NCBI RefSeq assembly: GCF_001310635.1
Contig: NZ_BAXR01000001.1
Location: 124,001-188,000, forward strand
Direction: 5' to 3'
DNA from: Bacillus sp. JCM 19034
GTDB lineage: Bacteria > Bacillota > Bacilli > Bacillales > Bacillaceae_D
Length of the DNA: 64,000 nt
This document shows, piece after piece, positions 1 to 8,369 of this stretch; positions within the stretch are counted from its first letter, which is position 1, and each line of letters starts with the position of its first letter. A program made the position numbers and the translations under genes. The notes beneath the pieces are model-generated. The model was not told where the DNA came from. It made no database searches and was given only the letters and a program-made list of their open reading frames with translations.

Positions 1-45
1 TTTTAGGGAGCGGAGAAACAGTCATATAAAGAAGGAGAGAGTTAA

Positions 46-690
46 ATGAATGTATTAGTTGTTGGAGCAAACGGTCAAATAGCACGACACACTTTAACAA
101 AATTATCTGATAAAGGGTATAGTCCCATTGCGATGATCCGAAATGAAGAACAGGCAAATGAACTAAAGCAATTAGGTGCTCGTGAAACAATTGTGGCTGA
201 TCTTGAGCAAAACATTGATCACATATTTTCCATTCACCAAATTGATGTCGTTCTTTTTGCGGCTGGTTCAGGTGGTCATACTGGTGCAGACAAGACGATT
301 TTAATTGATTTATGGGGGGCTATGAAAGTCATTGATACGGCTGAAAAGTATGGTGTAAAGCGTTTTGTCATGTTAAGTTCTATGGGGACGGTTGATCCTG
401 ATAAAAGCGATCAAATTCGCCATTACTTAGTAGCAAAAAAGTTAGCCGATGATCACTTAAAGCGTTCAAGCTTAACGTATACGATTGTGCGTCCTGGCAG
501 TTTAGTGAATGAGCCTGCGCAAGGAAAGATAAAATTAGAAGAGGAAATTAAAGAGCGCGATAATACGATAACAAGGGAAGATGTTGCAATTGTGTTAGCG
601 GAAGTAATTGAAAGGGAAAATACACATTTTAAAACATTTGAAATTCTAAACGGTGTTACGCCAATAGAGGATGCTTTAGAAAAAGTGTAA
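46..690 (+). CDS. NAD(P)-binding atypical SDR / sugar-epimerase-like protein
   Basis: This 214-residue protein begins with a Rossmann nucleotide-binding loop (GANGQIA, residues 7-13). It has the layout of the atypical short-chain dehydrogenases related to Bacillus YhfK: an SSMG segment near residue 111 and a Y-x-x-x-K-like YLVAKK near residue 127. It is probably a cytoplasmic NAD(P)(H)-binding oxidoreductase or redox sensor. The substrate cannot be told from sequence. A GAAGGAGAG ribosome-binding site 7 bases upstream supports the start. It stands alone and converges on uppP across a weak hairpin. Confidence 0.8.
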   Translation: MNVLVVGANGQIARHTLTKLSDKGYSPIAMIRNEEQANELKQLGARETIVADLEQNIDHIFSIHQIDVVLFAAGSGGHTGADKTILIDLWGAMKVIDTAEKYGVKRFVMLSSMGTVDPDKSDQIRHYLVAKKLADDHLKRSSLTYTIVRPGSLVNEPAQGKIKLEEEIKERDNTITREDVAIVLAEVIERENTHFKTFEILNGVTPIEDALEKV

Positions 691-703
691 ACAAACTCAT
701 TAT

Positions 704-744
704 TTCGGGGTGTTTCAAACAGTCAATATTTGGAACACCCGAAG
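704..744. terminator. Hairpin between convergent genes
   Basis: An imperfect inverted repeat (TTCGGGGTGTTTCAAA against TTTGGAACACCCGAA, one bulge and one wobble) lies between the convergent SDR and uppP genes. The T-tract is poor on both strands, so its strength as a terminator is uncertain. Confidence 0.45.
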
Positions 745-755
745 CAGTATTTTCA

Positions 756-1589
756 TTATATATCCATAATTGTATCGGGTGATAAATAAAAATATACGAA
801 TAGAGCCATAGCAAAGCAATATAGTGCAAAATAGATTAGCTTGTTTTTCTTTAAGAAGTCAATTAACCATACGATACCAATCCATGAAAAGATAAATGTC
901 ACGATAAATGAAACGATTAATGATAAAAGACCAATTTCAGCAATTAATTCCCCACCAGTAAAGTCTCCAATTGCTAATACCGAAGAACCAAGAATGGCTG
1001 GGATGGATAGTAAAAAGGAGTAACGGACAGCCGTTTCACGATTTAAGCCAATAAAAAGGGCTGTAATTAACGTTGCACCAGATCGCGAAATCCCTGGGAA
1101 AACGGCTATAGTTTGCCCTAACCCAACAAAAATTGAATCTAAGAAGGTCATTTCACCTTCCTTACGGTTCCCATATGTAACAAAGCGTTCAATGACAATA
1201 AGGAAAATTCCTGTGACCGTCAGAGAAATCGCAATAACAGTTGGTGTCTTTAATCCTTCACCGATGAAATCTTTTAGTAATATACCGAGTACTGCTGTAA
1301 TTCCTGTAGCAATGACAATATAGATTGCTAAAAAGAATTGTGTACGATTTTCTTTATTTTTATTAACAAAGTAATTAAAGAAACCGCTGATAACTTCAAT
1401 TAAATCCCGTCTAAAATAAATAATAACCGCTAAAATGGAAGCGATATGTAGGAATATCTCAAAAGAAAGACCAGGGAATTGGTAGTTAAATAACAATTGA
1501 GTAATGACGATATGTGCGGTACTTGAAATAGGAAGGAATTCCGTAATTCCTTGAACGATACCAAAAATAATGGCTTCAATGATCGACAT
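756..1589 (-). CDS. uppP: Undecaprenyl-diphosphatase UppP/BacA
   Basis: This polytopic membrane enzyme dephosphorylates undecaprenyl pyrophosphate to recycle the lipid carrier of peptidoglycan and wall polymers, and it confers bacitracin tolerance. Both family signatures are present: the N-terminal GIVQGITEFLPISSTAH segment with its E-rich motif, and PGISRSGAT in the middle of the protein. About eight hydrophobic helices are visible, as usual for BacA-type proteins. A possible upstream in-frame ATG at 1607 overlaps the AAAGGACGG ribosome-binding site, so I place the start at 1589, giving 277 residues. It is a single-gene unit. Confidence 0.93.
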   Translation of the reverse strand: MSIIEAIIFGIVQGITEFLPISSTAHIVITQLLFNYQFPGLSFEIFLHIASILAVIIYFRRDLIEVISGFFNYFVNKNKENRTQFFLAIYIVIATGITAVLGILLKDFIGEGLKTPTVIAISLTVTGIFLIVIERFVTYGNRKEGEMTFLDSIFVGLGQTIAVFPGISRSGATLITALFIGLNRETAVRYSFLLSIPAILGSSVLAIGDFTGGELIAEIGLLSLIVSFIVTFIFSWIGIVWLIDFLKKNKLIYFALYCFAMALFVYFYLSPDTIMDI

Positions 1590-1754
1590 AAATAACCGTC
1601 CTTTCAAACTGGTTAGATTTTTTTATTGAACTGTTTTATTCTAGCAAACTTTTCATTTTTTCGAAAAGAATTCTTTTAATCGTCATATGTGTGAGTTGCG
1701 ATTGAAATCAATCCGTTTTTATAATAAATGTAAGACTAAATGCGGAGGAGTTAT

Positions 1755-2273
1755 ATGAATAAACAAAGAACGATGATTATTTTAAGTGCATGTCTATTAC
1801 TAGCGATAGCGGTTGTGCTTTTTGCAGACCGTGAGCAATATGGCAATGATGAAGGAATGATGATGGAAAATTTCCGCTTGCCGATGTATGAGCAAGAAGA
1901 GGGTGAACTGTACGATTATAAAGGTGATGTCATTGTTTTAAATTTATGGGCATCTTGGTGTAAACCGTGTAGAGATGAGATGCCGGCTTTCATGAAGCTT
2001 CAAAATGATTATCAAGAAGAGGGTTTGTCGATTATAACCTTAAACATGCAAACTACAGAACGCACATTAAATGATGCAATAGAGTTTATCCATGAAATAG
2101 ATTTAACGTTACCTGTCTTTTTTGATGAAGATGGCGTTTTGTTAGAGAGATTACGTGCTAAATATGGTATGCCGATTACGTATGTCATTGATCGAAATGG
2201 CAAAATAAGTGAAGTCTTTATAGGTGAAGTAAGCTACGAAATAATTGAAGAAGCCATTCAACCGCTATTATAA
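1755..2273 (+). CDS. Membrane-anchored TlpA/ResA-type thiol-disulfide oxidoreductase
   Basis: The protein (172 residues) has an N-terminal uncleaved signal anchor (about residues 5-22) followed by a thioredoxin fold facing the outside of the cell. It carries the redox motif WASWCKPC and a cis-proline loop (GMPITYV). ResA/StoA-like proteins reduce apocytochrome c or spore-coat and cortex proteins; this sequence alone does not say which. The GCGGAGGAG ribosome-binding site at 1742-1750 favours ATG 1755 over ATG 1740. No cytochrome-biogenesis genes are adjacent. Confidence 0.85.
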   Translation: MNKQRTMIILSACLLLAIAVVLFADREQYGNDEGMMMENFRLPMYEQEEGELYDYKGDVIVLNLWASWCKPCRDEMPAFMKLQNDYQEEGLSIITLNMQTTERTLNDAIEFIHEIDLTLPVFFDEDGVLLERLRAKYGMPITYVIDRNGKISEVFIGEVSYEIIEEAIQPLL

Positions 2274-2342
2274 ATAATATTCATATATTGTTAAAAAAGA
2301 GAGATACTATAGAACATTAGGATGGTAAAGGCGTGAATACGG

Positions 2343-3416
2343 ATGTATCGTGAATTGACAGCAACTGTTCTATCTATTTATTACGAAGATGAGGATATCC
2401 AAAAATTAGAAACAGACAAAGGTGCTAATAAGGCTATCCTCTATAAACGATTATGTCCAAGAACGGATGTTGGCGATCAAGTAATTGTCAATGTAACAGC
2501 AACCGACCTATTACTAGGGACAGGTGGTTGGGATTTTGTCGTTTCTCATCGGAATAAAGTTCTGCATTGGACGACTGAAAACGATGGCCATATTATGAAA
2601 GCCCGTTATACGCCAATTCAACATAGTGTTCAGACTGTGGAATCTCAAGAAAGTGAGTATCATCACCTATTTGAACAGCCTTTTTCATTAGAAGGAAGGC
2701 CCATTTGGATAGCGGAATTACATAGTATGGTGCCACTTTTTTTTGCATTACTTCAAGTGTACGATCCGAAGAAACGTTTATGTGTGATTATCGATGATCA
2801 AGCATCCTTACCTCTATATCTAAGTGACCAGATACGTGAAATGAAAAAAAATCCTAATCTGATAACCATTACGGTCGGTCAAGCGTTCGGTGGCGATTTT
2901 GAGGCTATTACAATCGCATCCGCGATACAATTTGCCTATCACATATTAAAGGTAGATTGTATTTTAATTTCAGTAGGCCCTGGTGTTGTCGGTAGCGGGA
3001 GTTATTATGGTTTTACAGGTATGATACAAGCACATTGGTCACATATTATTAGTGGTCTAGGAGGTCAACCTGTATGGATACCGCGAATTTCGTTCTTTGA
3101 TAAACGAAATCGGCATTATGGACTGAGTCATCATACATTAACAACTTTATGTGAATTCACTTTCAAGCCAGCATTTGTCCCTTTTCCAGTAATGGAGCAA
3201 ACGAAATTAAAACGGATTAAACAGCAATTATTTGAAAGGGAGCCGCATGCCTGTTCACATCGTTTCATCTTTTCAACAGTCGCTGTAGCAAATTGGGTAA
3301 CTGAGGCATTAAATTGGACCTCGTTACCAATTTATTCAATGGGAAGAACCTTTGAAGAGGATCCGCTCTTCTTTTGTGCTGTAGCTGAAGCTCTTCGATT
3401 TGGACTTGAGCAATAA
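2343..3416 (+). CDS. DUF3866 family protein
   Basis: I recognise this 357-residue protein as a member of the uncharacterised DUF3866 family, found in Bacillus next to nudF and spoIIM. The N-terminal part (residues 1-75) looks like a small beta-rich domain. The rest contains a glycine-rich stretch (VGPGVVGSGSYYGFTG, near residue 217) and a histidine-rich segment (GLSHHTLTTL, near 260). No signal peptide or transmembrane helix is evident. The function is unknown. Conserved location next to the ADP-ribose pyrophosphatase is the only contextual clue. Confidence 0.8.
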   Translation: MYRELTATVLSIYYEDEDIQKLETDKGANKAILYKRLCPRTDVGDQVIVNVTATDLLLGTGGWDFVVSHRNKVLHWTTENDGHIMKARYTPIQHSVQTVESQESEYHHLFEQPFSLEGRPIWIAELHSMVPLFFALLQVYDPKKRLCVIIDDQASLPLYLSDQIREMKKNPNLITITVGQAFGGDFEAITIASAIQFAYHILKVDCILISVGPGVVGSGSYYGFTGMIQAHWSHIISGLGGQPVWIPRISFFDKRNRHYGLSHHTLTTLCEFTFKPAFVPFPVMEQTKLKRIKQQLFEREPHACSHRFIFSTVAVANWVTEALNWTSLPIYSMGRTFEEDPLFFCAVAEALRFGLEQ

Positions 3417-3608
3417 ATCGTTTCAACATAGTGATTAACTGTTTTAAAAGACTTTTGCAATTGCTTTAATTTTGTACGGATCTCCCATGCTTTTCCTGCC
3501 ATTGTTAAACCTTTTTTTATGAATGTACATTTTTCATAAGCTTATCCCATCCTTTCTTATGGTACACTTTTATGTAACGTACCTACGAAAAAGAACTGGA
3601 GGAGAAGC

Positions 3609-4151
3609 ATGGATCATTTAAATGAAAAAACAATAAAAACAACAGAGATATTTAAAGGGAAGATTATCGACTTACAGATTGAAGAGGTTGAATTACCAGA
3701 TGGTCGCTTAAGTACGAGAGAAGTGGTTAAGCATCCTGGTGCTGTTGCAGTAGTACCAATTAAAGAAGATGGGAAGCTCGTTTTAGTAAGACAATATCGA
3801 AAAGCGTTACAAAAGACCATAATTGAAATTCCAGCGGGCAAACTTGAAGCTAATGAGAACCCAAAATTTGCAGCCATGAGAGAATTAGAAGAAGAGACAG
3901 GCTATAAGACTGATTCCTTAACATTTATTGGCTCGTTTTATACGTCTCCAGGATTTGCTGATGAACTGATTCATCTTTATCTAACAAGTCACCTTGAGGT
4001 TGGGCAATCTCATACTGATGATGATGAATTTATTGATGTGCTAGAAGTGACATTAGATGAAGCTGAAAAGCTAATAGAAGAGCAACAAATCCACGATGCT
4101 AAAACGATGTATGCTATTCAATATGTGAGATTACATAATAGGAAGGAATGA
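3609..4151 (+). CDS. nudF: ADP-ribose pyrophosphatase (Nudix)
   Basis: This 180-residue Nudix hydrolase cleaves ADP-ribose to AMP and ribose 5-phosphate. The Nudix box is intact (GKLEANE...RELEEETGY, roughly residues 79-101), with the catalytic glutamates of the REx2EE core. The N-terminal beta region (EVVKHPGAVAVVPI) is typical of the NudF subgroup. A GGAGGAG ribosome-binding site lies 5 bases before the ATG. It is followed immediately by the EndoQ-type gene and is probably co-transcribed with it. Confidence 0.93.
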   Translation: MDHLNEKTIKTTEIFKGKIIDLQIEEVELPDGRLSTREVVKHPGAVAVVPIKEDGKLVLVRQYRKALQKTIIEIPAGKLEANENPKFAAMRELEEETGYKTDSLTFIGSFYTSPGFADELIHLYLTSHLEVGQSHTDDDEFIDVLEVTLDEAEKLIEEQQIHDAKTMYAIQYVRLHNRKE

Positions 4152-4156
4152 CTTCA

Positions 4157-5310
4157 TTGAATCGCTATGTTGCTGATTTACATATTCATATTGGTCGTAC
4201 ATGGTCCAATGCAGCGGTGAAAATCACGGCTGCTTCTTCTTTAACATTAGAAAATATAATATATTATGCCGAGCACATAAAAGGGATAGATGTAATTGGT
4301 ATTATTGATTGTCACGTCTCAGAGATTCTTGATCAGATTGATGAACAATTGATGAACGGTGAAGCTTATGAACGTGAAGGTGGAGGCATTCAATATTCAA
4401 AGGTAACCCTTTTTTTAGGTACTGAACTTGAGATATATGATCATAATTGCAAAGGGCCTATTCATGTGCTTGCCTATTTACCAACTGTTAAAAAGATGAG
4501 GCTTTTTTCGGAATGGCTAAAGATGAGAATGAAGAATGCAACGTTAAGTTCTCAACGTATTTACGAAACAGCAACGGTTATTCAAGAAAAGGTCCATGAA
4601 TTGTCAGGTTTATTTATTCCGGCTCATATTTTTACTCCGTTTAAAAGTATGTATGGAAAAGGTGTTATTCAGAGCTTATCAGAGGTGTTTCATCCAGACT
4701 TGATAGATGCTGTTGAATTAGGGTTAAGTAGTGATACAAGAATGGCAGAACAAGTTGAAGAGCTGCAATCGTATCCGTTTTTAACAAATTCTGATGCTCA
4801 TTCATTAGAAAAAATGGCTAGGGAATATCAAATCATTAGAATGAACGAACCAAGCTTTGAAGAATGGCGACTTGCACTTAAAGGACGAGATGGAAGAAAG
4901 ATTGTTACGAATTATGGATTAGACCTTTACTTGGGAAATACCACCAAACGATTTGTGCACAGTGCTCACAACCGATGTCAGGAACTAAATGTTTTCATTG
5001 TGATAGTTCTTCCTTTGTTAAAGGAGTTTCTGAGCGTATTAAGGAATTAAAGTTAAGCCAGCCCTCTACTAGTCGTCCTCCGTATATCCATCAAGTGCCA
5101 TTAGAATTCATCCCGAAAGTTGGAAAAAAGACCTTAGAGAAACTAAGAAAGGCCTTTGGAACTGATATGAATGTAATCCATCGTACATCGCGAGAAGATC
5201 TAGAGCAAGTTATTTCAAAGAAAATAGTAGACGCGATCATTCTAGCACGATCAGGTGAACTTACGATCCATGCAGGTGGAGGAGGGAGGTTCGGAAAGAT
5301 AATAGAATAG
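4157..5310 (+). CDS. Endonuclease Q-type PHP-domain DNA-repair nuclease (frame broken near 4924)
   Basis: EndoQ enzymes cut DNA 5' of deaminated bases (uracil, hypoxanthine) and AP sites. The N-terminal PHP domain shows the metal-binding ADLHIHIGR and later TNSDAHS motifs. The reading frame breaks at GLD-LY. Adding one C at 4924-4925 restores GKYHQT followed by a four-cysteine zinc finger (C-AQ-C ... C-FH-C) and a C-terminal helix-hairpin-helix (IPKVGKKTLEKL), giving about 384 residues. The ATG at 4148 overlaps the AGGAAGG site, so TTG 4157 is the better start. It is probably translationally coupled to nudF. Confidence 0.82.
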
Positions 5311-5551
5311 AAAAATGTAAATTGCCCTCATACTTGGGGTTGAGAGTGCAACTAGTTTAAATCTAGTTCAAGTCCTGCCTGTGGTAAAGGTACTCTTATT
5401 TATGAGTGGATGTAAAGAGCTTAATCATAGTATCTCTCTTAGAATTCAAAAAAACTATAATAACGTGTGAGGTGAGTTCACCCCATAATCCATCGTAATC
5501 CCCCTCAACTCTTGCGAATTTTTATCTATTCTATTCTTTTAAAAGAAGGGC

Positions 5552-5581
5552 GTCATAGATTCCTCTCTTATCTCATAGAGT
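5552..5581 (+). promoter_or_regulatory. Candidate sigma-E promoter of spoIIM
   Basis: GTCATAGA (5552-5559) and CATAGAGT (5574-5581) are separated by 14 bases. They resemble the mother-cell sigma-E -35 and -10 consensus (GTCATATT / CATACAAT), and spoIIM is known as a sigma-E gene in B. subtilis. The rest of the 292-base gap from 5311 holds no gene that I can support. Confidence 0.6.
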
Positions 5582-5611
5582 GTAATAAGAGTAAAAGGGA
5601 GGATGGTTATA

Positions 5612-6250
5612 ATGCGTTATGGGCTACGTGATATGATATCAATGCACCTTGAAGAAAATCGCACTATATATGTATTTACAATCGTGTTATTTTTAATGGG
5701 AATCGTTTTTGGAGCTATTACAGTTAATAGTTTAAGCTTAACGCAGAAGCACGATTTATATATGTACGTTAATCAATTTTTTGGACATGTTACAGAGGGA
5801 GAATTAGCTCAATCTTCGGCCATTTTTGCTCAAAGTTATACTCATTACGCTAAGTACTTCGGATTAATGTGGATCCTTGGCCTGTCTATTATCGGTTTAC
5901 CGGTTATCCTTATTTTGCTTTTTTTAAAAGGGGTGGTAGTTGGATTTACAGTTGGTTTTTTAGTTAACCAAATGGGAATGACTGGATTTCTCATTTCATT
6001 TGCATCGATCATGCCGCAAAACCTCATACTCGTTCCAGCTTTTATTATTGTTGGGACTGCTAGTATTTCTTTTTGTTTGAAAATGATTCGACAGCAATTT
6101 ATGAAAAAAACAAATCTGCCTATTTTTCCGCAGTTTATGAAGTATACGCTATTAATATTGTTTGTTGGAGCTATGCTATCCTTTGCCTCAGCTTTCGAGG
6201 CATATGTTTCACCTGTTTTGATGAGAATGATTATTTCAAATCCTATGTAA
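5612..6250 (+). CDS. spoIIM: Stage II sporulation protein M
   Basis: SpoIIM is the integral-membrane scaffold of the SpoIIDMP peptidoglycan-remodelling complex that drives engulfment of the forespore. The 212-residue protein begins with the characteristic LEENRTIYVFT segment and has about five hydrophobic helices. The FLKGVVVGFTVGF and MPQNLILVPA stretches are typical of the family. Two ATGs are possible. The GGGAGG ribosome-binding site touches ATG 5603, so ATG 5612 is preferred. Its position just upstream of fur matches B. subtilis. Confidence 0.92.
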   Translation: MRYGLRDMISMHLEENRTIYVFTIVLFLMGIVFGAITVNSLSLTQKHDLYMYVNQFFGHVTEGELAQSSAIFAQSYTHYAKYFGLMWILGLSIIGLPVILILLFLKGVVVGFTVGFLVNQMGMTGFLISFASIMPQNLILVPAFIIVGTASISFCLKMIRQQFMKKTNLPIFPQFMKYTLLILFVGAMLSFASAFEAYVSPVLMRMIISNPM

Positions 6251-6288
6251 TAATAATTATAATTTAATAATTTATATATTATTTCAAA

Positions 6289-6303
6289 TAATAATTATTA
6301 TCA
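6289..6303 (+). promoter_or_regulatory. Fur/PerR-type operator upstream of fur
   Basis: TAATAATTATTATCA matches the 7-1-7 Fur box (TGATAATnATTATCA) at all but one base, and the PerR box at all but two. It ends two bases before the -35 element of the fur promoter, where a bound repressor would block RNA polymerase. B. subtilis fur is controlled by PerR. Confidence 0.7.
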
Positions 6304-6304
6304 A

Positions 6305-6333
6305 TTGACACTCTTTTTTTGAGTGATTATAAT
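6305..6333 (+). promoter_or_regulatory. Consensus sigma-A promoter of fur
   Basis: TTGACA (6305-6310) and TATAAT (6328-6333) are both perfect and are separated by the ideal 17 bases. Transcription would start about 30-35 bases before the fur ATG. Confidence 0.88.
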
Positions 6334-6373
6334 AAAAGGAGGTTTTTTAGGGTTTGAGAGGAGGAAGAGAACG

Positions 6374-6862
6374 ATGGAGAAAAGACTAGAACGGATAAAA
6401 AAACATCTACATGCACAAAGCTATAAATTAACACCTCAACGTGAAGCAACTGTTCGTGTCCTACTAGAACACGAAGAAGACCATCTGAGTGCAGAAGATG
6501 TATACCTCCTCGTTAAAGAAAAATCACCTGAAATTGGATTAGCTACTGTCTATCGTACATTAGAATTATTATCGGAACTGAAAATTGTAGATAAAATTAA
6601 CTTTGGGGATGGTGTGTCCCGTTTTGACCTCCGCCAAGAAGGTGCAGATCATTTTCACCATCATTTAGTATGTATTGAATGTGGAGCTGTAGATGAAATT
6701 CAAGAGGACTTACTCGGAGATGTAGAAGAAATTGTCGAACGTGATTGGAATTTCAAAATTAAGGACCATCGTTTAACGTTTCACGGTATTTGTCATAGAT
6801 GTCACGATCGTGATGGAACAGATTTGAACGATAATGATGAGAAAAAAGTTGACTTTGTTTAG
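6374..6862 (+). CDS. fur: Ferric uptake regulator family repressor Fur
   Basis: The protein (162 residues) has a winged-helix DNA-binding domain (LTPQREATV ... ATVYRTLELL) and a metal-binding dimerisation domain with HFHHHLVC, CIECG and the C-terminal CHRC zinc site. It represses iron-uptake genes when Fe(II) is plentiful. The genome position (spoIIM-fur-DUF4227-xerD) marks it as the Fur orthologue, not PerR or Zur. A GAGGAGGAAGAG site places the start at ATG 6374; the in-frame upstream codons lie in the leader. The flanking operator suggests control by PerR or itself. Confidence 0.93.
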   Translation: MEKRLERIKKHLHAQSYKLTPQREATVRVLLEHEEDHLSAEDVYLLVKEKSPEIGLATVYRTLELLSELKIVDKINFGDGVSRFDLRQEGADHFHHHLVCIECGAVDEIQEDLLGDVEEIVERDWNFKIKDHRLTFHGICHRCHDRDGTDLNDNDEKKVDFV

Positions 6863-6880
6863 TTAAAGTCAACTTTTTTG
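6842..6880 (+). terminator. Intrinsic terminator overlapping the fur stop codon
   Basis: A perfect 15-base-pair stem (AAAAAAGTTGACTTT with AAAGTCAACTTTTTT) and an 8-base loop end in a T-run. The fur stop codon lies inside the loop. Confidence 0.9.
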
Positions 6881-7060
6881 TCATATAGGGTCATGTGAGT
6901 CGATTTTTGAGCGGATATTCGTTGTTTTCATGTAAATTAGCTTTTTGTAATGGCAGCACATTAAGATTATCTAAGAAAAATTTCTATTACTAGTATATTT
7001 CGTTCCCTTTTTGGCATAGCTTGTAATGATATGTTTTGAGCTGATGAGGGGATGGATTGA

Positions 7061-7288
7061 ATGAAGACATGGTTACAAGCGGTTCTCCAAACTTTAAAAG
7101 TGTTTATTCTCTTTATGGGATGCACCTTATTATTTTATTATGGTATTCTATGGGTAAGTCAAGAATATGAAAGCTATCATCGCTATGATGAACCAGAAGG
7201 AAAGGCAGTAAAGGTTTTTCAAATGGAGGAAAGAAAGGGCACGAGCTTTTTTGAGAGACTTATATTTTTCTATCAAGAAGGGGAATAG
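7061..7288 (+). CDS. yqzK: DUF4227 family (YqzK-like) membrane protein
   Basis: This small 75-residue protein has one transmembrane helix (about residues 13-31) and a polar C-terminal tail. It matches the DUF4227 family both by sequence style and by its fixed place between fur and xerD in Bacillus. Its function is unknown. GAGGGGATGG upstream serves as ribosome-binding site. It probably shares a transcript with xerD, which begins about 30 bases after its stop codon. Confidence 0.82.
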   Translation: MKTWLQAVLQTLKVFILFMGCTLLFYYGILWVSQEYESYHRYDEPEGKAVKVFQMEERKGTSFFERLIFFYQEGE

Positions 7289-7317
7289 TCAAGATAATTG
7301 TGATTGGAGCGATACGA

Positions 7318-8208
7318 TTGGATAAAGTAATAGCTCAATTCTTACATTACATACAAGTAGAACGAGGTTTAGCAAATAATACGGTTTATTCTTATAAAAG
7401 GGATTTGACGCAATATATATTGTATATGGATAAGGTCGAAGGATTAATAGAGTTACGTGATATAAGACGCCAGCATATCGTTCATTTTTTATATGAATTA
7501 AAGCAAAAGGGACGTGCAGAGACGACAATTGCAAGAACCATTGCTTCCATTAGAGCGTTGCACCAATTCGCATTAAGGGAAAAACAATCAGACCATGATC
7601 CTTCTGTTCATTTAGATATTCCAAAAGCAGTGAAAAGATTACCTAAAGTGTTATCGACAACGGAAGTGGAATCGCTATTAGAGGCACCTAAAGGCGTTGA
7701 TGTCTTCGCTATCCGTAACCGTGCTTTATTAGAGACGTTATACGCTACTGGGATGAGGGTCTCTGAATTAATTCGTTTAACTGTTACGGATACTCATTTG
7801 TCAATGGGTTTTGTTCGTTGTATTGGTAAAGGGAATAAAGAGCGCATTATTCCTTTAGGGAGTGCAGCAACGGTTGCATTGCAAGACTATCTTGAAAATA
7901 GTAGATTAGTATTAATGAAAAAGAAACGTCATGATTATGTGTTTGTTAATTTACATGGGAATCCGCTAAGTAGACAAGGCTTTTGGAAAATACTCAAACA
8001 GCTAGCACAAAAAGCGAACATTGAAAAAGAATTAACACCACATACGTTGAGACATTCATTTGCGACACATTTATTAGAAAATGGTGCAGATCTACGTGCC
8101 GTTCAAGAAATGTTAGGACATGCTGATATTTCAACTACGCAAATTTATACACATGTTACGAAAACTAGAATGAAGGACGTATATTCAAAATATCATCCTA
8201 GAGCATAG
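7318..8208 (+). CDS. xerD: Site-specific tyrosine recombinase XerD
   Basis: XerD with XerC (CodV) resolves chromosome dimers at dif. The N-terminal core-binding domain (VERGLANNTVYSYKRDL) is followed by the catalytic domain with R (TGMRVSEL), K (GKGNKER), HxxR (HTLRHSFATH), H (LGHADIS) and the nucleophilic Y (QIYTHV). I prefer TTG 7318, with GGAGCG 7 bases upstream. It gives 296 residues and a start like known XerD proteins. GTG 7300 is the alternative. The genome position matches B. subtilis ripX/xerD. Confidence 0.93.
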   Translation: MDKVIAQFLHYIQVERGLANNTVYSYKRDLTQYILYMDKVEGLIELRDIRRQHIVHFLYELKQKGRAETTIARTIASIRALHQFALREKQSDHDPSVHLDIPKAVKRLPKVLSTTEVESLLEAPKGVDVFAIRNRALLETLYATGMRVSELIRLTVTDTHLSMGFVRCIGKGNKERIIPLGSAATVALQDYLENSRLVLMKKKRHDYVFVNLHGNPLSRQGFWKILKQLAQKANIEKELTPHTLRHSFATHLLENGADLRAVQEMLGHADISTTQIYTHVTKTRMKDVYSKYHPRA

Positions 8209-8369
8209 CGTACGTATGAAGCTTTTGCTACATACGTATTTAGATAAAGAAGTCTGACATCAGACGATCATTATTAGAAACACATTCCGGCTATAAATAC
8301 AGCTTCAATGATTTTCTTACCTTATAATAGGGTATGTTAATATTAAAATGTACAAAAGGAGGAATCTGT

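Noticed and set aside
4148-5310. Splitting EndoQ, and likewise the other interrupted genes, into separate short genes
   Set aside because: The second halves lack ribosome-binding sites, and single-base repair rejoins conserved family sequence.
5311-5602. A TTCAAGTC segment resembling a tRNA T-loop (near 5370)
   Set aside because: The flanking bases do not form a T-stem, and no acceptor stem or anticodon arm can be folded.
8212-8250. TACGTATG/CATACGTA inverted repeat after xerD as terminator
   Set aside because: The stem is 8 pairs but no T-run follows; function unclear.
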